The notes: generated by a model not told the origin, from the letters alone. Positions 21,503-32,888 are shown, counted from the first letter of the stretch. The stretch is 64,000 nt of DNA from Erwinia sp. E602 (GCF_018141005.1 NZ_CP046582.1:620001-684000); one strand, 5' to 3'. Program-made: numbers and translations.

Positions 21503-22285
21503 ATGAGCCATTCCCGTATGCCTGCGCTTTTCCTTGGCCACGGCAGTCCAATGAACGTGCTGGAAGAAAACCCATATACCGAATGCTGGCGTCATCTGGG
21601 AGAATCCCTGCCGCGCCCGAAAGCGATTATCGCCGTTTCCGCCCACTGGTACACGCGCGGCACCGCGGTGACCGCGATGGAGAAACCGCGCACTATCCAC
21701 GACTTCGGCGGCTTCCCGCAGGCGCTGTTTGATACCCGCTACCCGGCACCGGGATCGCCACAGCTGGCGCAGCAGATCGCCGACGCGCTGTCGCCGGTTA
21801 TCGTGCATCAGGATCTGGAGTGGGGCTTCGACCACGGATCCTGGGGCGTGCTGATCAAAATGTACCCGAATGCGGATATCCCGGTGGTGCAGCTCAGCGT
21901 CGACGCCACCAAACCGGCAGCTTATCACTTTGAACTGGGCCGCAAGCTGGCCGCGCTGCGCGAGCAGGGCATCATGATCGTCGCCAGCGGCAACGTGGTG
22001 CATAACCTGCGCATGGTGCGCTGGGGCGGCGGCGAGAACTACCCGTGGGCCGAGTCATTCAACCAGTACGTGCGCGACAACCTGGCCTGGGAAGGCGAAA
22101 GCGAACAGCATCCGCTGGTCAACTTTATGCAGCACGAAGGCGCGGCGCTCTCCAACCCGACGCCGGAACACTACCTGCCGCTGCTCTACGTCCTCGGCGC
22201 ACGCGCCAAAGGCGAAGCCGTCTCGATTCCGGTGGATGGCATCGAGATGGGATCGCTGAGCATGTTGTCGGTGCAGGTAGGCTAA
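21503..22285 (+). CDS. ygiD: 4,5-DOPA-extradiol-dioxygenase-like protein YgiD
   Basis: The 260-residue protein belongs to the LigB-type extradiol dioxygenase family. It shows the metal-ligand regions LFLGHGSPMNV, VSAHWYTRG and GFDHGSWGVL, with further conserved ASGNVVHNLR and NPTPEHYLPLLY. E. coli YgiD can open the ring of DOPA and is zinc-bound. The ATG at 21503 is favoured over 21464 because GGGAGC sits just upstream and MSHSRMPALFLGHG aligns with the family. A 513-base repeat region separates it from convergent ygiC; zupT, which neighbours ygiD in E. coli, is absent. Confidence 0.93.
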   Translation: MSHSRMPALFLGHGSPMNVLEENPYTECWRHLGESLPRPKAIIAVSAHWYTRGTAVTAMEKPRTIHDFGGFPQALFDTRYPAPGSPQLAQQIADALSPVIVHQDLEWGFDHGSWGVLIKMYPNADIPVVQLSVDATKPAAYHFELGRKLAALREQGIMIVASGNVVHNLRMVRWGGGENYPWAESFNQYVRDNLAWEGESEQHPLVNFMQHEGAALSNPTPEHYLPLLYVLGARAKGEAVSIPVDGIEMGSLSMLSVQVG

Positions 22286-22334
22286 CGAACCACCAAAGTG
22301 GCTTTCAGTCAGGCAACTCAGAAGTTAAAGCGAA

Positions 22335-22435
22335 GGGAGCCCGTACACGGAGCAAAGCATCACGGGACAGGGATGTCCCGTGCTGAGCTGTCATGGATGA
22401 CGTTTTTTGCGTCTTTGCGGAGCGTACGGGCTCCC
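22335..22435 (+). repeat. 101-bp structured repeat, family A, array copy 1
   Basis: The ends GGGAGCCCGTAC and GTACGGGCTCCC pair perfectly. Internal hairpins are CACGGGACA-GGGA-TGTCCCGTG and GTCA-TGGA-TGAC, the latter followed by TTTTTT. Confidence 0.9.
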
Positions 22436-22492
22436 TGAGCAGGTCACGGAGTTGACGGTTTTACCTTCAGACGACTCAGAAGTTAAAGCGAT

Positions 22493-22593
22493 GGGAGCCT
22501 GTACACGGAGCAAAGCATCACGGGACAGGGATGTCCCGTGCTGAGCTGTCATGGATGACGTTTTTTGCGTCTTTGCGGAGCGTACGGGCTCCC
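22493..22593 (+). repeat. 101-bp structured repeat, family A, array copy 2
   Basis: It is identical in layout to copy 1, but the left arm reads GGGAGCCTGTAC against right arm GTACGGGCTCCC, giving a T-G (U-G wobble) pair at the variable position. Confidence 0.9.
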
Positions 22594-22650
22594 TGAGCAG
22601 GTCACGGAGTTGACGGTTTTACCTTCAGACGACTCAGAAGTTAAAGCGAA

Positions 22651-22751
22651 GGGAGCCTGTACACGGAGCAAAGCATCACGGGACAGGGATGTCCCGTGCT
22701 GAGCTGTCATGGATGACGTTTTTTGCGTCTTTGCGGAGTGTACAGGCTCCC
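22651..22751 (+). repeat. 101-bp structured repeat, family A, array copy 3
   Basis: The ends GGGAGCCTGTACAC and GTGTACAGGCTCCC give a perfect 14-bp stem. Together with copies 1 and 2 the variable pair goes from C-G to U-G to U-A. Confidence 0.9.
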
Positions 22752-22798
22752 TGAGCGGGGCACCTTACTTACAGCAGGGGCACCTCACTTCCAGCCAG

Positions 22799-23959
22799 TC
22801 ACTCAACAAACGTATGTGGATAGAACCGGGAAAGATCCTGAGTGATCAGCTCGCGATCCTCGCGAATGCCAATCCCCGCCGGTTGATCGTTAACCAGCCA
22901 GCTGCCGATCAACGTATAGCTGTCGCCAAACTTCGGCAGCGGATGGAACTGCTGCACGATCATCCCTTCCTCCCCGTACGGACCGTCGGCGCGGGCGATC
23001 TCCTTACCGTTCTCCACGATGCGAATATTCGCCCCTTCGCGGGAAAACAGCGGCTTGACCACGTACTTATCCATATGCGGCACGTTATCTTCGGCGAAGT
23101 ACGCGGCCAGCAGATTCGGGTGATCGGGGAACATCTTCCACAGCAGCGGTAGCATCGCTTTATTTGAGATAATGCTCTTCCAGCCCGGCTCCAGCCAGCG
23201 CACGCCGGCGTCGGCCAGCTTGGTGGAGAAGATCTCGCGCAGCATAAACTCCCACGGATAGAGCTTAAACATATTGCCGATCACCTGGTCGTGCACGTCG
23301 GTAAACTGGCCTCTTTCACCCAGCCCGATCTCATCCATATACAGGAATTCGCTCGGCAGCCCGGCTTCGGTGGCGCAGTCCTGCAGATACTGGATGGTGG
23401 CGCGATCCTCATCCGTATCGCGGCAGCAGGCAAAGTGCAGCCAGCTGAATCCGTGCTGCTGGTGCAGCTCGCTGAAGCGGTCGATCAGCTTCTCCTGCAG
23501 GCTGTTAAACTGGTCGCTGCCTGTCGGCAGCTTACCGGCTTTCAGCTGGTCCTCCAGCCAGATCCACTGGAAGAACGCCGCCTCATACAGCGAGGTTGGC
23601 GTATCGGCGTTGTTCTCCAGCAACTTAGGTGCAGACTGACCATCCCACGCCAGATCCAGCCGCGAGTAGAGCGACGGCTGGCCGCTTTTCCACGAATCGC
23701 GGACGAAATCCCAGGTGTGGTTTGGAATGCGGAACTTCTCCAGCAGCTCTTCGCTGCCGGTGACCAGATCCACCGCCTGCAGGCACATCTGGTGCAGTTC
23801 AGCGGTAGCGTCTTCCAGCGTCTCGATCTGCTGCAGCGTGAACTCATAGTAGGCATCCTCACACCAGTACGGCTCGCCGTGCATGGTATGAAAATGAAAA
23901 CCGTACTCGTTGGCTTTCTCGCGCCAGTCCGGGCGCTCGGCAATCGCAATACGTTTCAT
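22799..23959 (-). CDS. ygiC: Glutathionylspermidine synthase family protein YgiC (ATP-grasp)
   Basis: The 386-residue protein corresponds to the C-terminal synthetase domain of glutathionylspermidine synthase, an ATP-grasp ligase fold. Visible features are the start [20 protein letters not shown], the segment [18 protein letters not shown], and late ATP-grasp residues in [16 protein letters not shown] peptide-spermidine ligase role is inferred from the fold and the substrate is unknown. It starts 6 bases after the ygiB stop, so the two form an operon, as in E. coli. Confidence 0.93.
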   Translation of the reverse strand: MKRIAIAERPDWREKANEYGFHFHTMHGEPYWCEDAYYEFTLQQIETLEDATAELHQMCLQAVDLVTGSEELLEKFRIPNHTWDFVRDSWKSGQPSLYSRLDLAWDGQSAPKLLENNADTPTSLYEAAFFQWIWLEDQLKAGKLPTGSDQFNSLQEKLIDRFSELHQQHGFSWLHFACCRDTDEDRATIQYLQDCATEAGLPSEFLYMDEIGLGERGQFTDVHDQVIGNMFKLYPWEFMLREIFSTKLADAGVRWLEPGWKSIISNKAMLPLLWKMFPDHPNLLAAYFAEDNVPHMDKYVVKPLFSREGANIRIVENGKEIARADGPYGEEGMIVQQFHPLPKFGDSYTLIGSWLVNDQPAGIGIREDRELITQDLSRFYPHTFVE

Positions 23960-23965
23960 GCGGCC

Positions 23966-24661
23966 TTAGCCCCCGAAGCTGCGGCTGGTGGTGCCGGAAG
24001 AGCGGCTGCTGCTGTTATTGCTGCTGGCGCTGCTGCGCTGCATGGTGTTCTGTTTAGCGACCGACTCGCCAAAGCCGCCACGGGTGGTGGTGGTGGTGGT
24101 CGCCGGTTTCGGTGCCATCGCGCTTTTCGGCACGGTGGCGGTACGGCCCGGAGTTGCCGCGCCGTAGCTCTTACCGCTGGCATCGACGTACTGGCCGGCG
24201 GCCGGGCTGCCTGCCGCTTTCGGTGAGAACAACGGCTGCTGCTGGGTGGCGCCGCCGCTCATCATGCGGCCCATCATATAACCGGCCATCAGCGGCATCC
24301 AGAAGCTGCCGCTGGACTGGTTTTCCGCGTTGGTGGTGCCCACGCCGGCCTGCGCCGGTGCGGTCTGCTGGCACTGGCCTTCGCCGAACTCGGCCACGCA
24401 GTCTTCACGGCTGGCGTATTTTGGCGCGGTCTTCTCGGCTTCCACTTTGGCCTGGTTAAAGGCGGTGGTGCACTGCGCGCCCTGGCCCGGGTTGGCCTTC
24501 GAACAGTCGTCGGCGTTCTGATACATCGAGACGGTTTCGTCCGCCTGCTCACAACCGGCCAGCATAATGACGGCGGTCACCGCCAGCGCCACCGGGGTAA
24601 GGTGGCGTGCGCTCCAGCTCTTGCGGAAGGAGGCATGATTGATCTGTTTAGTCCGTTTCAT
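23966..24661 (-). CDS. ygiB: YgiB family protein (DUF1190), putative lipoprotein
   Basis: The 231-residue protein has a long basic N terminus, a hydrophobic segment ending in the lipobox-like IMLAGC (about residues 31-36), and paired cysteine motifs [20 protein letters not shown] and [15 protein letters not shown]. The second half is low-complexity, with [17 protein letters not shown] and a Ser/Thr/Gly-rich end. This is the DUF1190 family, whose function is unknown. The ATG at 24661 matches the E. coli start. It is the first gene of ygiB-ygiC, downstream of tolC but beyond a terminator. Confidence 0.88.
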   Translation of the reverse strand: MKRTKQINHASFRKSWSARHLTPVALAVTAVIMLAGCEQADETVSMYQNADDCSKANPGQGAQCTTAFNQAKVEAEKTAPKYASREDCVAEFGEGQCQQTAPAQAGVGTTNAENQSSGSFWMPLMAGYMMGRMMSGGATQQQPLFSPKAAGSPAAGQYVDASGKSYGAATPGRTATVPKSAMAPKPATTTTTTRGGFGESVAKQNTMQRSSASSNNSSSRSSGTTSRSFGG

Positions 24662-24810
24662 CGTATATTTTCCTTTGCCCAAAGATAACGACTAGGATAG
24701 GGGAATAGCGGTGGAAAATGAAGCGATCGTGAGGGATTGCGGGCTTATCTTTACCAAGCTATACGTTTGATTGTGAACGGCCAGACGTTCTGCGGCACAG
24801 AGCGTAAAAA

Positions 24811-24832
24811 AGGGCAGCCCGTGGGCTGCCCT
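24811..24832 (-). terminator. Terminator after tolC
   Basis: On the minus strand AGGGCAGCC/GGCTGCCCT encloses CACG and is followed by TTTTTT (plus-strand A-run at 24806-24811). It separates tolC from ygiB-ygiC. Confidence 0.9.
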
Positions 24833-24899
24833 GGATAAAGAATACCTTGTAAGAATTAGCTGACCGGCTTGTGCTGAAACCGGGCGACTCTGCTAACCG

Positions 24900-26357
24900 T
24901 TACTGGCCGAACGGGTTACCGCTGGCTGGTTTGGCCGCCGCCGGACGAATAGCCGCCGCGCGGGCCGGCTCTGCACCGTCAGCGCGGGCGTCCTGCCCGG
25001 CGTTCTCTGGTGCCACCTGCGATGGCGCGGTGCTGATATCCTTGCCGAGGTGCCTGTTCAGCACCTGCAGATCTTCCTCGTTCAGCGTACCCAATGCCGA
25101 TTTGATATTCAGCTGGTTGATCATATAGCTGTAGCGGGCGTTAGCCAGTTGCTGGCGGGCGTTGTACAGCGTGGTGGTGGCGTCCAGCACGTCAACGATG
25201 GTGCGGGTGCCCACCTGATAACCGGCTTCCATCGCGTCCAGTGAACTCTGTGACGACACAACCGCCTGCTTATAGGCGTTGATGCTGCTGATTGAGGCAT
25301 TGACGTTGTTAAACGATGAACGCACGGTCTGCACCGCAGTACGGTGTGCGCCTTCCAGCTGCTCGCTGGCGGCAACAAAGTTGTACTGCGCCTGTTTCAC
25401 CTGTGAACTGACCGAGCCACCGCTGTAGAGCGGCAGCTTAAAGCTTAAGCCGACCTGGTTGTTACCGGTGATCGCATCATTTTGTGTCGCGCGATCGCCA
25501 GTGTAACGGTTATTGCTCAGGCCGGTTGAGGCGGTCAGATCCAGCGTGGGCATATGGCCAGTTTCCGCTGAACGGATCTGCTCACGAGCCAGATCCTGCG
25601 TAAGGCGGGCGGAGAGCAGGCTGAGGTTACGGTTTTCCGCCTCTTTCAGCAGCGCGTTGACCGGCTGTGGCTTGTCAGTTTTAAAGCGATCGACGTTCAG
25701 TGAGGCCAGGCTCGGGTAGTAGTTACCGGTCACCTGACGCAGGGTTTCTACCGCGTTATCCAGATCGTTACGCGCGGCCACTTCATTAGCCAGCACGGTG
25801 TCGTACTGTGAGCGGGCGTTCTGCACGTCGGTGATCGCCACCAGACCAACGTTAAAGCGCTGGGTAGTTTGATCCAGCTGACGGTAGATCGACTGTTTCT
25901 GCGCCTCAGTATAAGAAAGCGTGTCGATGGCGTTCAGCACATTGAAGTAGGCGGTCGCGGTATTAAGGATCAGCGTCTGCTGCGCGGTCTGATAAGAAAC
26001 ATCCTGAATTCCTGCCGTTTTTTCCTGCAGAGTCAGCGAGCGCCATTTTGACATATCAAAGATGGTCTGCGTCAGCTGCAGCGAGGCACTTTTTGTGGTG
26101 CTGTTTGAATCGCGGGCATCGCGGTAGCCGCTGTTATAGACGTAGTCAGCCCCAAGGCCCAGCTGTGGCAGCAGCGGACTGCGCGCTTCGTTGATTTTCT
26201 CAAAGGCCGCGTCGCGGTCGGCTGCAGAGCTACGAAGGTCCGGGTTGGATAAACGCGCCTGCTGATAGACCTGCAACAGGTTTTCAGCCTGGCTGGTGAC
26301 GCTGAAGCCGCCCAGGCTCAGACCAATAAATAAAGGGAGCAGTTTGTTCATTCGCAT
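24900..26357 (-). CDS. tolC: Outer membrane efflux channel TolC
   Basis: The 485-residue precursor has a signal peptide of about 24 residues ending SQAEN. The mature protein is the trimeric channel-tunnel shared by AcrAB-type pumps and type I secretion. Two outer-membrane-efflux repeats are visible, each with long helical hairpins; conserved segments include VYQQARLSNPDL, QQTLILNTATAYFNVLNAID, RFNVGLVAITDVQNA and its repeat counterpart VGTRTIVDVLDATTTLYNA. Starts at 26357 or 26351 (second Met) are both possible. It is divergent from nudF, with a mar/sox/rob box in between. Confidence 0.97.
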   Translation of the reverse strand: MRMNKLLPLFIGLSLGGFSVTSQAENLLQVYQQARLSNPDLRSSAADRDAAFEKINEARSPLLPQLGLGADYVYNSGYRDARDSNSTTKSASLQLTQTIFDMSKWRSLTLQEKTAGIQDVSYQTAQQTLILNTATAYFNVLNAIDTLSYTEAQKQSIYRQLDQTTQRFNVGLVAITDVQNARSQYDTVLANEVAARNDLDNAVETLRQVTGNYYPSLASLNVDRFKTDKPQPVNALLKEAENRNLSLLSARLTQDLAREQIRSAETGHMPTLDLTASTGLSNNRYTGDRATQNDAITGNNQVGLSFKLPLYSGGSVSSQVKQAQYNFVAASEQLEGAHRTAVQTVRSSFNNVNASISSINAYKQAVVSSQSSLDAMEAGYQVGTRTIVDVLDATTTLYNARQQLANARYSYMINQLNIKSALGTLNEEDLQVLNRHLGKDISTAPSQVAPENAGQDARADGAEPARAAAIRPAAAKPASGNPFGQ

Positions 26358-26444
26358 TCCTTGTAATGCAGCGAAATTGCTAGGGTAGCGCTGATATGAG
26401 CCGAAAAATTATCGCCGATTCTAACAGACAGCATCGTTGCCGTA

Positions 26445-26463
26445 AGTTGGCGAGAAGTGCCAT
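26445..26463 (-). promoter_or_regulatory. mar/sox/rob box upstream of tolC
   Basis: The minus-strand sequence ATGGCACTTCTCGCCAACT matches 17 of 19 positions of the MarA/SoxS/Rob consensus AYnGCACnnWnnRYYAAAY. It lies about 90 bases before the tolC start. The E. coli tolC promoter has a marbox with the same GGCAC and GCCAAC halves. Confidence 0.7.
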
Positions 26464-26562
26464 TCTGCCTAAATTTACGCAAATAATTCACTAAGAACCA
26501 GACTATCGGTACGTTACTATTGCATTTGTAGATAAGAGCACGATTACAGAGGAGAAGTCGTT

Positions 26563-27198
26563 ATGGCCGCTGAAGAGAAATTTCCAGTGACTTTCACCAA
26601 AAACGATGTAGAAATTATTGCACGTGAGACCCTGTATCGCGGTTTTTTTTCGCTGGAACGCTACCGCTTCCGCCACCGCCTGTTTAACGGTGAGATGAGC
26701 GGTGAGGTCAGCCGCGAAATTTTTGAACGCGGCCACGCCGCAGTGCTGCTACCCTATGATCCCGTGCGTGACCAGGTGGTGCTAATCGAGCAGATCCGTA
26801 TCGCCACCTGGGACACCAGCCCGACGCCGTGGACGCTGGAGCTGGTCGCCGGCATGATCGAAGCCGGTGAAAACGCCGAGCAGGTGGCCCGGCGCGAAGC
26901 AGAAGAGGAAGCCGGCCTGACGCCGGGCCGCCTGAAACCGATCGTTAACTACCTCTCCAGCGCGGGCGGTACCACGGAACGGCTGGCGGTTTACGTCGGC
27001 GAAGTGGATGCCAGCGTGGCGCAGGGAAACCATGGCCTGGAGGACGAGAATGAGGATATTCTGGTACACGTGGTCAGCCGCAGCCAGGCTTACCAGTGGG
27101 TGGAGCAGGGGAAAATTGATAATGCAGCCGCGGTGATTGCCCTGCAATGGCTGCAGCTGCACCATAAACAGCTGTGTGAAGAGTGGAAACCTGAATAA
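26563..27198 (+). CDS. nudF: ADP-ribose pyrophosphatase NudF
   Basis: The 211-residue Nudix hydrolase splits ADP-ribose to AMP and ribose 5-phosphate. The Nudix box fits GX5EX7REUXEEXGU at [20 protein letters not shown] followed by AGL (about residues 100-122). The N-terminal dimerisation region is typical of NudF. It starts a same-strand cluster nudF-yqiB-cpdA-yqiA-parE; its stop overlaps the ATG of yqiB. Confidence 0.96.
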   Translation: MAAEEKFPVTFTKNDVEIIARETLYRGFFSLERYRFRHRLFNGEMSGEVSREIFERGHAAVLLPYDPVRDQVVLIEQIRIATWDTSPTPWTLELVAGMIEAGENAEQVARREAEEEAGLTPGRLKPIVNYLSSAGGTTERLAVYVGEVDASVAQGNHGLEDENEDILVHVVSRSQAYQWVEQGKIDNAAAVIALQWLQLHHKQLCEEWKPE

Positions 27199-27620
27199 TG
27201 AAGCGTTACGTCCCCGATTTTCCTGAAATGATGCGCGTCTGCGAAACCAATTTTGCCCAGATGCGCCGCCTGCTGCCGCGCGACGATCGCACTGGTGAAT
27301 CGGTGGCTTATCAGGTAAAGGGTGCCCGCTATCAGCTTACCATCCTTGAATCCACCCGTTACACTACGCTGGTGGAGGTCAGACAGACCGCCCCGGCGGT
27401 CAGTTACTGGAGCCTGCCATCAATGTCAGTGCGGCTCTACCATGATGCGATGGTGGCGGAAGTGTGTTCCACGCAGCAGATCTATCGCTTTAAAGCACGC
27501 TATGATTACCCGAATAAAAAGCTGCACCAGCGTGATGAAAAACACCAGATTAACCAGTTTCTTGCCGAGTGGCTGCGCTACTGCTTATCTCATGGCGCGA
27601 TGGCCGTTCCGGTGTGTTAA
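27198..27620 (+). CDS. yqiB: DUF1249 family protein YqiB
   Basis: The 140-residue protein starts [20 protein letters not shown] and contains [16 protein letters not shown] and [20 protein letters not shown], as in E. coli YqiB. Its function is unknown. The start overlaps the nudF stop (TAATG), indicating translational coupling, and cpdA follows after 47 bases. Confidence 0.92.
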   Translation: MKRYVPDFPEMMRVCETNFAQMRRLLPRDDRTGESVAYQVKGARYQLTILESTRYTTLVEVRQTAPAVSYWSLPSMSVRLYHDAMVAEVCSTQQIYRFKARYDYPNKKLHQRDEKHQINQFLAEWLRYCLSHGAMAVPVC

Positions 27621-27667
27621 CCCTGCTGCGACTGCGACAGGTACGTCGGCAACCTTAAGGACTTTGA

Positions 27668-28498
27668 TTGGAAAGCCTGTTAAAACTTCCTGTGGCGAGT
27701 GGGTCCAGAGTCAGGATTTTACAGATAACGGATACCCACCTTTTTGCAGGTAAACACGAAACGCTGCTGGGTGTGAACACCTGGGCCAGTTATGACGCCG
27801 TGCTGGATGCCATCGCTGAGCAGCAGCGTCATATCGACCTGATCGTCGCCACCGGCGACCTGGCGCAGGACCACTCCCCCGAAGCCTATCAGCACTTTGC
27901 TGAGGGCATTGCACGTCTGCCGGCACCTTGTGTCTGGCTGCCGGGCAACCACGATTTTCAGCCGGCAATGTTCAACACGCTGGCCGCCACCGCCAGCATC
28001 AACGATCAAAAACACGTGCTGCTGGGTGAACACTGGCAGGTCGTGCTGCTGGACAGCCAGGTGTTTGGCGTGCCGCACGGCGAACTGAGCGAGTACCAGC
28101 TGGAGTGGCTGGAGAGCGTGCTGGCCAGCGCACCCGAACGGCACGCGCTGGTGCTGTTGCATCACCATCCGCTGCCGTCCGGCTGCTCGTGGCTCGATCA
28201 GCACAGCCTGCGCAATCCGCATATGCTCGACTGCGTTTTACAGCGCTATCCGCTGGCAAAAAACCTGCTGTGTGGCCATATTCACCAGGAGCTGGACCTG
28301 ATGTGGCACGGCCGTCGGGTGCTGACCTCACCGTCGACCTGCGTGCAGTTCAAGCCGCACTGTACCAACTTCACCATTGATGCGCTGCCGCCGGGCTGGC
28401 GCTGGCTGGATCTGTACGACGACGGCCGGCTGGAAACCGAGGTGGAGCGTCTGACCACCCAGCGGTTCAGCCCGGATCTCGACTCAGAAGGATACTGA
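27668..28498 (+). CDS. cpdA: 3',5'-cyclic-AMP phosphodiesterase CpdA
   Basis: The 276-residue metallophosphoesterase hydrolyses cAMP. Metal-ligand motifs appear in order: QITDTHLF, ATGDLAQD, PGNHDFQPA, LHHHPLPSG and CGHIHQELD. The start is TTG at 27668, giving MESLLKLP, which aligns with E. coli CpdA. It lies between yqiB and yqiA, 3 bases before the latter. Confidence 0.96.
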   Translation: MESLLKLPVASGSRVRILQITDTHLFAGKHETLLGVNTWASYDAVLDAIAEQQRHIDLIVATGDLAQDHSPEAYQHFAEGIARLPAPCVWLPGNHDFQPAMFNTLAATASINDQKHVLLGEHWQVVLLDSQVFGVPHGELSEYQLEWLESVLASAPERHALVLLHHHPLPSGCSWLDQHSLRNPHMLDCVLQRYPLAKNLLCGHIHQELDLMWHGRRVLTSPSTCVQFKPHCTNFTIDALPPGWRWLDLYDDGRLETEVERLTTQRFSPDLDSEGY

Positions 28499-28501
28499 CC
28501 G

Positions 28502-29083
28502 ATGGCCACGCTGCTCTACCTGCACGGCTTCAACAGTTCACCGCAGTCGGCCAAGGCCACGCAGTTCCGCGCATGGCTGGCCGCGCAGCATCCGGAGATC
28601 CGGCTGCGGGTGCCGCAGCTGCCGGCCTTTCCGGCCGACGCCGCGGCGCTGCTGGAGGAGCTGGTGCTGGAGTCGGCAGGTGAGCCATTAGGCTTAATCG
28701 GCTCCTCGCTGGGCGGCTACTACGCCACCTGGCTGTCGCAGTGCTTCACCGTGCCGGCGGTGGTGGTCAACCCTGCCGTGCGGCCGTTTGAGCTGCTGGC
28801 GGATTTCCTGGGCGAGAACCAGAACCCGTACACCGGTCAGCAATATGTGTTAGAGTCTCGCCATATTTACGATCTAAAAGTGATGCAGGTCGACCCGTTA
28901 GAGTCACCGGATTTACTCTGGTTGCTGCAACAAACGGGAGATGAAGTGCTCGACTACCGTCAGGCTCTGGACTACTACAGCGCCTGCCGCCAGACGGTTG
29001 AAGAGGGCGGAAATCATGCTTTTATCGGATTCGAACGTCACTTCCCCGCCATACTCGACTTCCTGGGATTATCCCACCAGTGA
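28502..29083 (+). CDS. yqiA: Esterase YqiA
   Basis: The 193-residue alpha/beta hydrolase has the opening [15 protein letters not shown], the nucleophile elbow [12 protein letters not shown] with the active serine, and [14 protein letters not shown] carrying the catalytic histidine. E. coli YqiA cleaves short-chain acyl esters. It sits 3 bases after cpdA and 54 bases before parE. Confidence 0.94.
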   Translation: MATLLYLHGFNSSPQSAKATQFRAWLAAQHPEIRLRVPQLPAFPADAAALLEELVLESAGEPLGLIGSSLGGYYATWLSQCFTVPAVVVNPAVRPFELLADFLGENQNPYTGQQYVLESRHIYDLKVMQVDPLESPDLLWLLQQTGDEVLDYRQALDYYSACRQTVEEGGNHAFIGFERHFPAILDFLGLSHQ

Positions 29084-31033
<1,950 letters not shown>

Positions 31034-31421
31034 AACCGCGGGCGCACAGCGCAGCCGGCGGCTCTGTCTGTCCGGCTGCGCTGTGATACCTTTATATCCC
31101 GCTAACGTCCTGTTCTCTTCGCGTCACCCACCGTTCCCGCACCCAGTCTCCTGCTAAAACAGCGAACTCCCTTACCCGGTATCATCTCCGTCGGCCGTAA
31201 ATTTCATGGGTTATAACAATTTCTGCATAGCATATAACAAATCCATTGATTGAAATCCGGGCAGCCGCATTGACTCCTTTCCGGGCGCGGAGGATTATGC
31301 GAACCTTGTTCTTTACTATGCATTAACCGGATGATTGCGCATTTAACATGCTTAGTCCTGATGATAGTAATGTTTTGTTACTCAGGCTTCCGCTGCGCGG
31401 AGGCCCGCCAGGGAAATCGTT
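31034..31421 (+). other. Gap after parE: large hairpin and AT-rich promoter region of the monooxygenase operon
   Basis: No gene is seen. A 14-bp hairpin CACAGCGCAGCCGG/CCGGCTGCGCTGTG (31045-31085) lies just after parE without a T-run. Bases 31200-31350 are clearly AT-richer than the surroundings, with two ATAACAA words. TTGACT at 31270-31275 with TTATGC at 31295-31300 is a weak promoter candidate (19-base spacing) for the operon that starts at 31422. Confidence 0.4.
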
Positions 31422-32888
31422 ATGTCACATCCTGTCCCTTTGTCCGCAGCTGACGGCCTCACCGCGCTCGAGGCCCGCCTGCGCGAGGATCTTTCGCTGC
31501 TGGAACTGCCCGCTAAATCCTGGGTGCCATCCCGGGAATACCAGGGGCTGCCGGTGCGCGACGTGGTGGTGATCGGCGGTGGCATGTGCGGCCTGGCGGC
31601 CACGGCGAAGCTGTTGCTGACCGGCATCGACAACGTTGTCGCCTATGACGCCGCCCCGGCCGGGCAGGAAGGGCCGTGGGTGACCTTCGCGCGCATGGAG
31701 ACCCTGCGGTCGCCGAAAACCCTGCACGGCCCGGCGCTGGGCCTGCCCGCGCTAACCTTCCGCGCCTGGTTTACCGCGCAGTGGGGCGCTGAAGCCTGGC
31801 AGGCGCTGGATAAAATTCCGAAAGCGCAGTGGATGGATTACCTCGTCTGGTATCGCCACGTGCTGCAGCTGCCGGTGCGCAACGGCGTGCATATGACCGC
31901 CATCAGCCAGGCCGACGATCTGATCGCCATCGACCTCAACGGTGCCGAAACCGGGCGGGTTTATACCCGCCGGCTGGTGCTGGCCACCGGCCGCTCCGGG
32001 CTCGGCGGCTTTGCGGTGCCGGACTTTTTGCAGGGCGTGGATCGCCGCCTGTGGGCGCACTCCGCCGATGAAATTGATTTCGCCGCGCTGCAGGGCAAAC
32101 GCGTGGCGGTGATCGGTGCCGGTGCGTCGTCAATGGATAACGCGGCGACCGCGCTGGAAGCCGGTGCCGGCCAGGTGGATCTGCTGATCCGCCGTCGTGA
32201 GATGCCGCGCATCAACAAAATGACCGGCATCGGCAGTCAGGGCGTGGTGCACGGCATGCACCCGCTGGACGACGCGTGGAAGTGGCGGTTTGTTGACTAC
32301 ACCAGCAGCACCCAGACGCCACCGCCGCGCTCTTCAACGCTGCGCGTCTCACGCCACGCCAACGCGCGCTTCTTCCTCGACTGCGGCATCAACGCGGTGC
32401 GTGAAGAGACCGGTGGCCTGCTGATCGACACGACTCAGGGCGGGCTGCGCTACGACTACCTGATCGCCGCTACCGGCTTTACCAACGACTTTAACGGCCG
32501 CCCGGAGTTCGCCGCCATCGCGCCTTATATCCGCAGCTGGGCAGATGGCCGCTACCGGCCGGAAATGGGCGCACCGCGCCCGGCGATGCTGGCCGCGCCG
32601 GACCTCGGCCCGGCGTTTGAATTCCGCGAAAAAGCGCCGGGCAGCTGTCCGCTGCTGGCAAAAATCCACTGTTTTAACGACGCGGCGATGCTGAGCCACG
32701 GCAAAGTTTCCGGCGATATTCCGGCGGTCAGCGCCGGAGCCGATCGCCTGGTGCGCGGCATTGCCGCCTCGCTGTTTGCCGAAGACGTCGCGACCCATTA
32801 CGCCAGCCTGCAGGCCTTCGATACCCCGGAGCTGCTGGGCGATGAGTGGGTGGACTCCACCCCCGAACTTAAGGAGAACGCGTTGTGA
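31422..32888 (+). CDS. FAD/NAD(P)-binding monooxygenase-like oxidoreductase
   Basis: The 488-residue protein has two Rossmann dinucleotide sites, VVVIGGGMCGLAATAK (about residues 48-63) for FAD and VAVIGAGASSMDNAATALEAG (about 225) for NAD(P)H, plus LIAATGFTNDF near the end. This is the layout of flavin-containing (N-hydroxylating or Baeyer-Villiger type) monooxygenases. I do not see a clean Baeyer-Villiger fingerprint. The substrate is unknown. Its stop overlaps the next start (GTGA), so it is coupled to two AhpD-type genes and an ABC importer. Confidence 0.8.
   Translation: MSHPVPLSAADGLTALEARLREDLSLLELPAKSWVPSREYQGLPVRDVVVIGGGMCGLAATAKLLLTGIDNVVAYDAAPAGQEGPWVTFARMETLRSPKTLHGPALGLPALTFRAWFTAQWGAEAWQALDKIPKAQWMDYLVWYRHVLQLPVRNGVHMTAISQADDLIAIDLNGAETGRVYTRRLVLATGRSGLGGFAVPDFLQGVDRRLWAHSADEIDFAALQGKRVAVIGAGASSMDNAATALEAGAGQVDLLIRRREMPRINKMTGIGSQGVVHGMHPLDDAWKWRFVDYTSSTQTPPPRSSTLRVSRHANARFFLDCGINAVREETGGLLIDTTQGGLRYDYLIAATGFTNDFNGRPEFAAIAPYIRSWADGRYRPEMGAPRPAMLAAPDLGPAFEFREKAPGSCPLLAKIHCFNDAAMLSHGKVSGDIPAVSAGADRLVRGIAASLFAEDVATHYASLQAFDTPELLGDEWVDSTPELKENAL

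Larger units (their letters stand above)
22321..22757 (+). repeat. Tandem array, 158-bp period, 2.8 units, containing three family A elements
   Basis: The unit start GAAGTTAAAGCG occurs at 22321, 22479 and 22637, exactly 158 bases apart. Each unit is one 101-bp structured element plus a spacer, and the third unit lacks most of the spacer. The spacers contain GTCA-CGGAGT-TGAC, another small hairpin with GGA in the loop. The units are nearly identical except for compensating changes in the terminal stem. The array fills the gap between convergent ygiD and ygiC. Confidence 0.95.

Noticed and set aside
22286..22798. Protein gene in the ygiD-ygiC gap (open frames at 22045-22386 and 22709-23152)
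   Set aside because: The first is an out-of-frame shadow of ygiD running into the repeats and the second an antisense shadow of ygiC; neither has a ribosome site.
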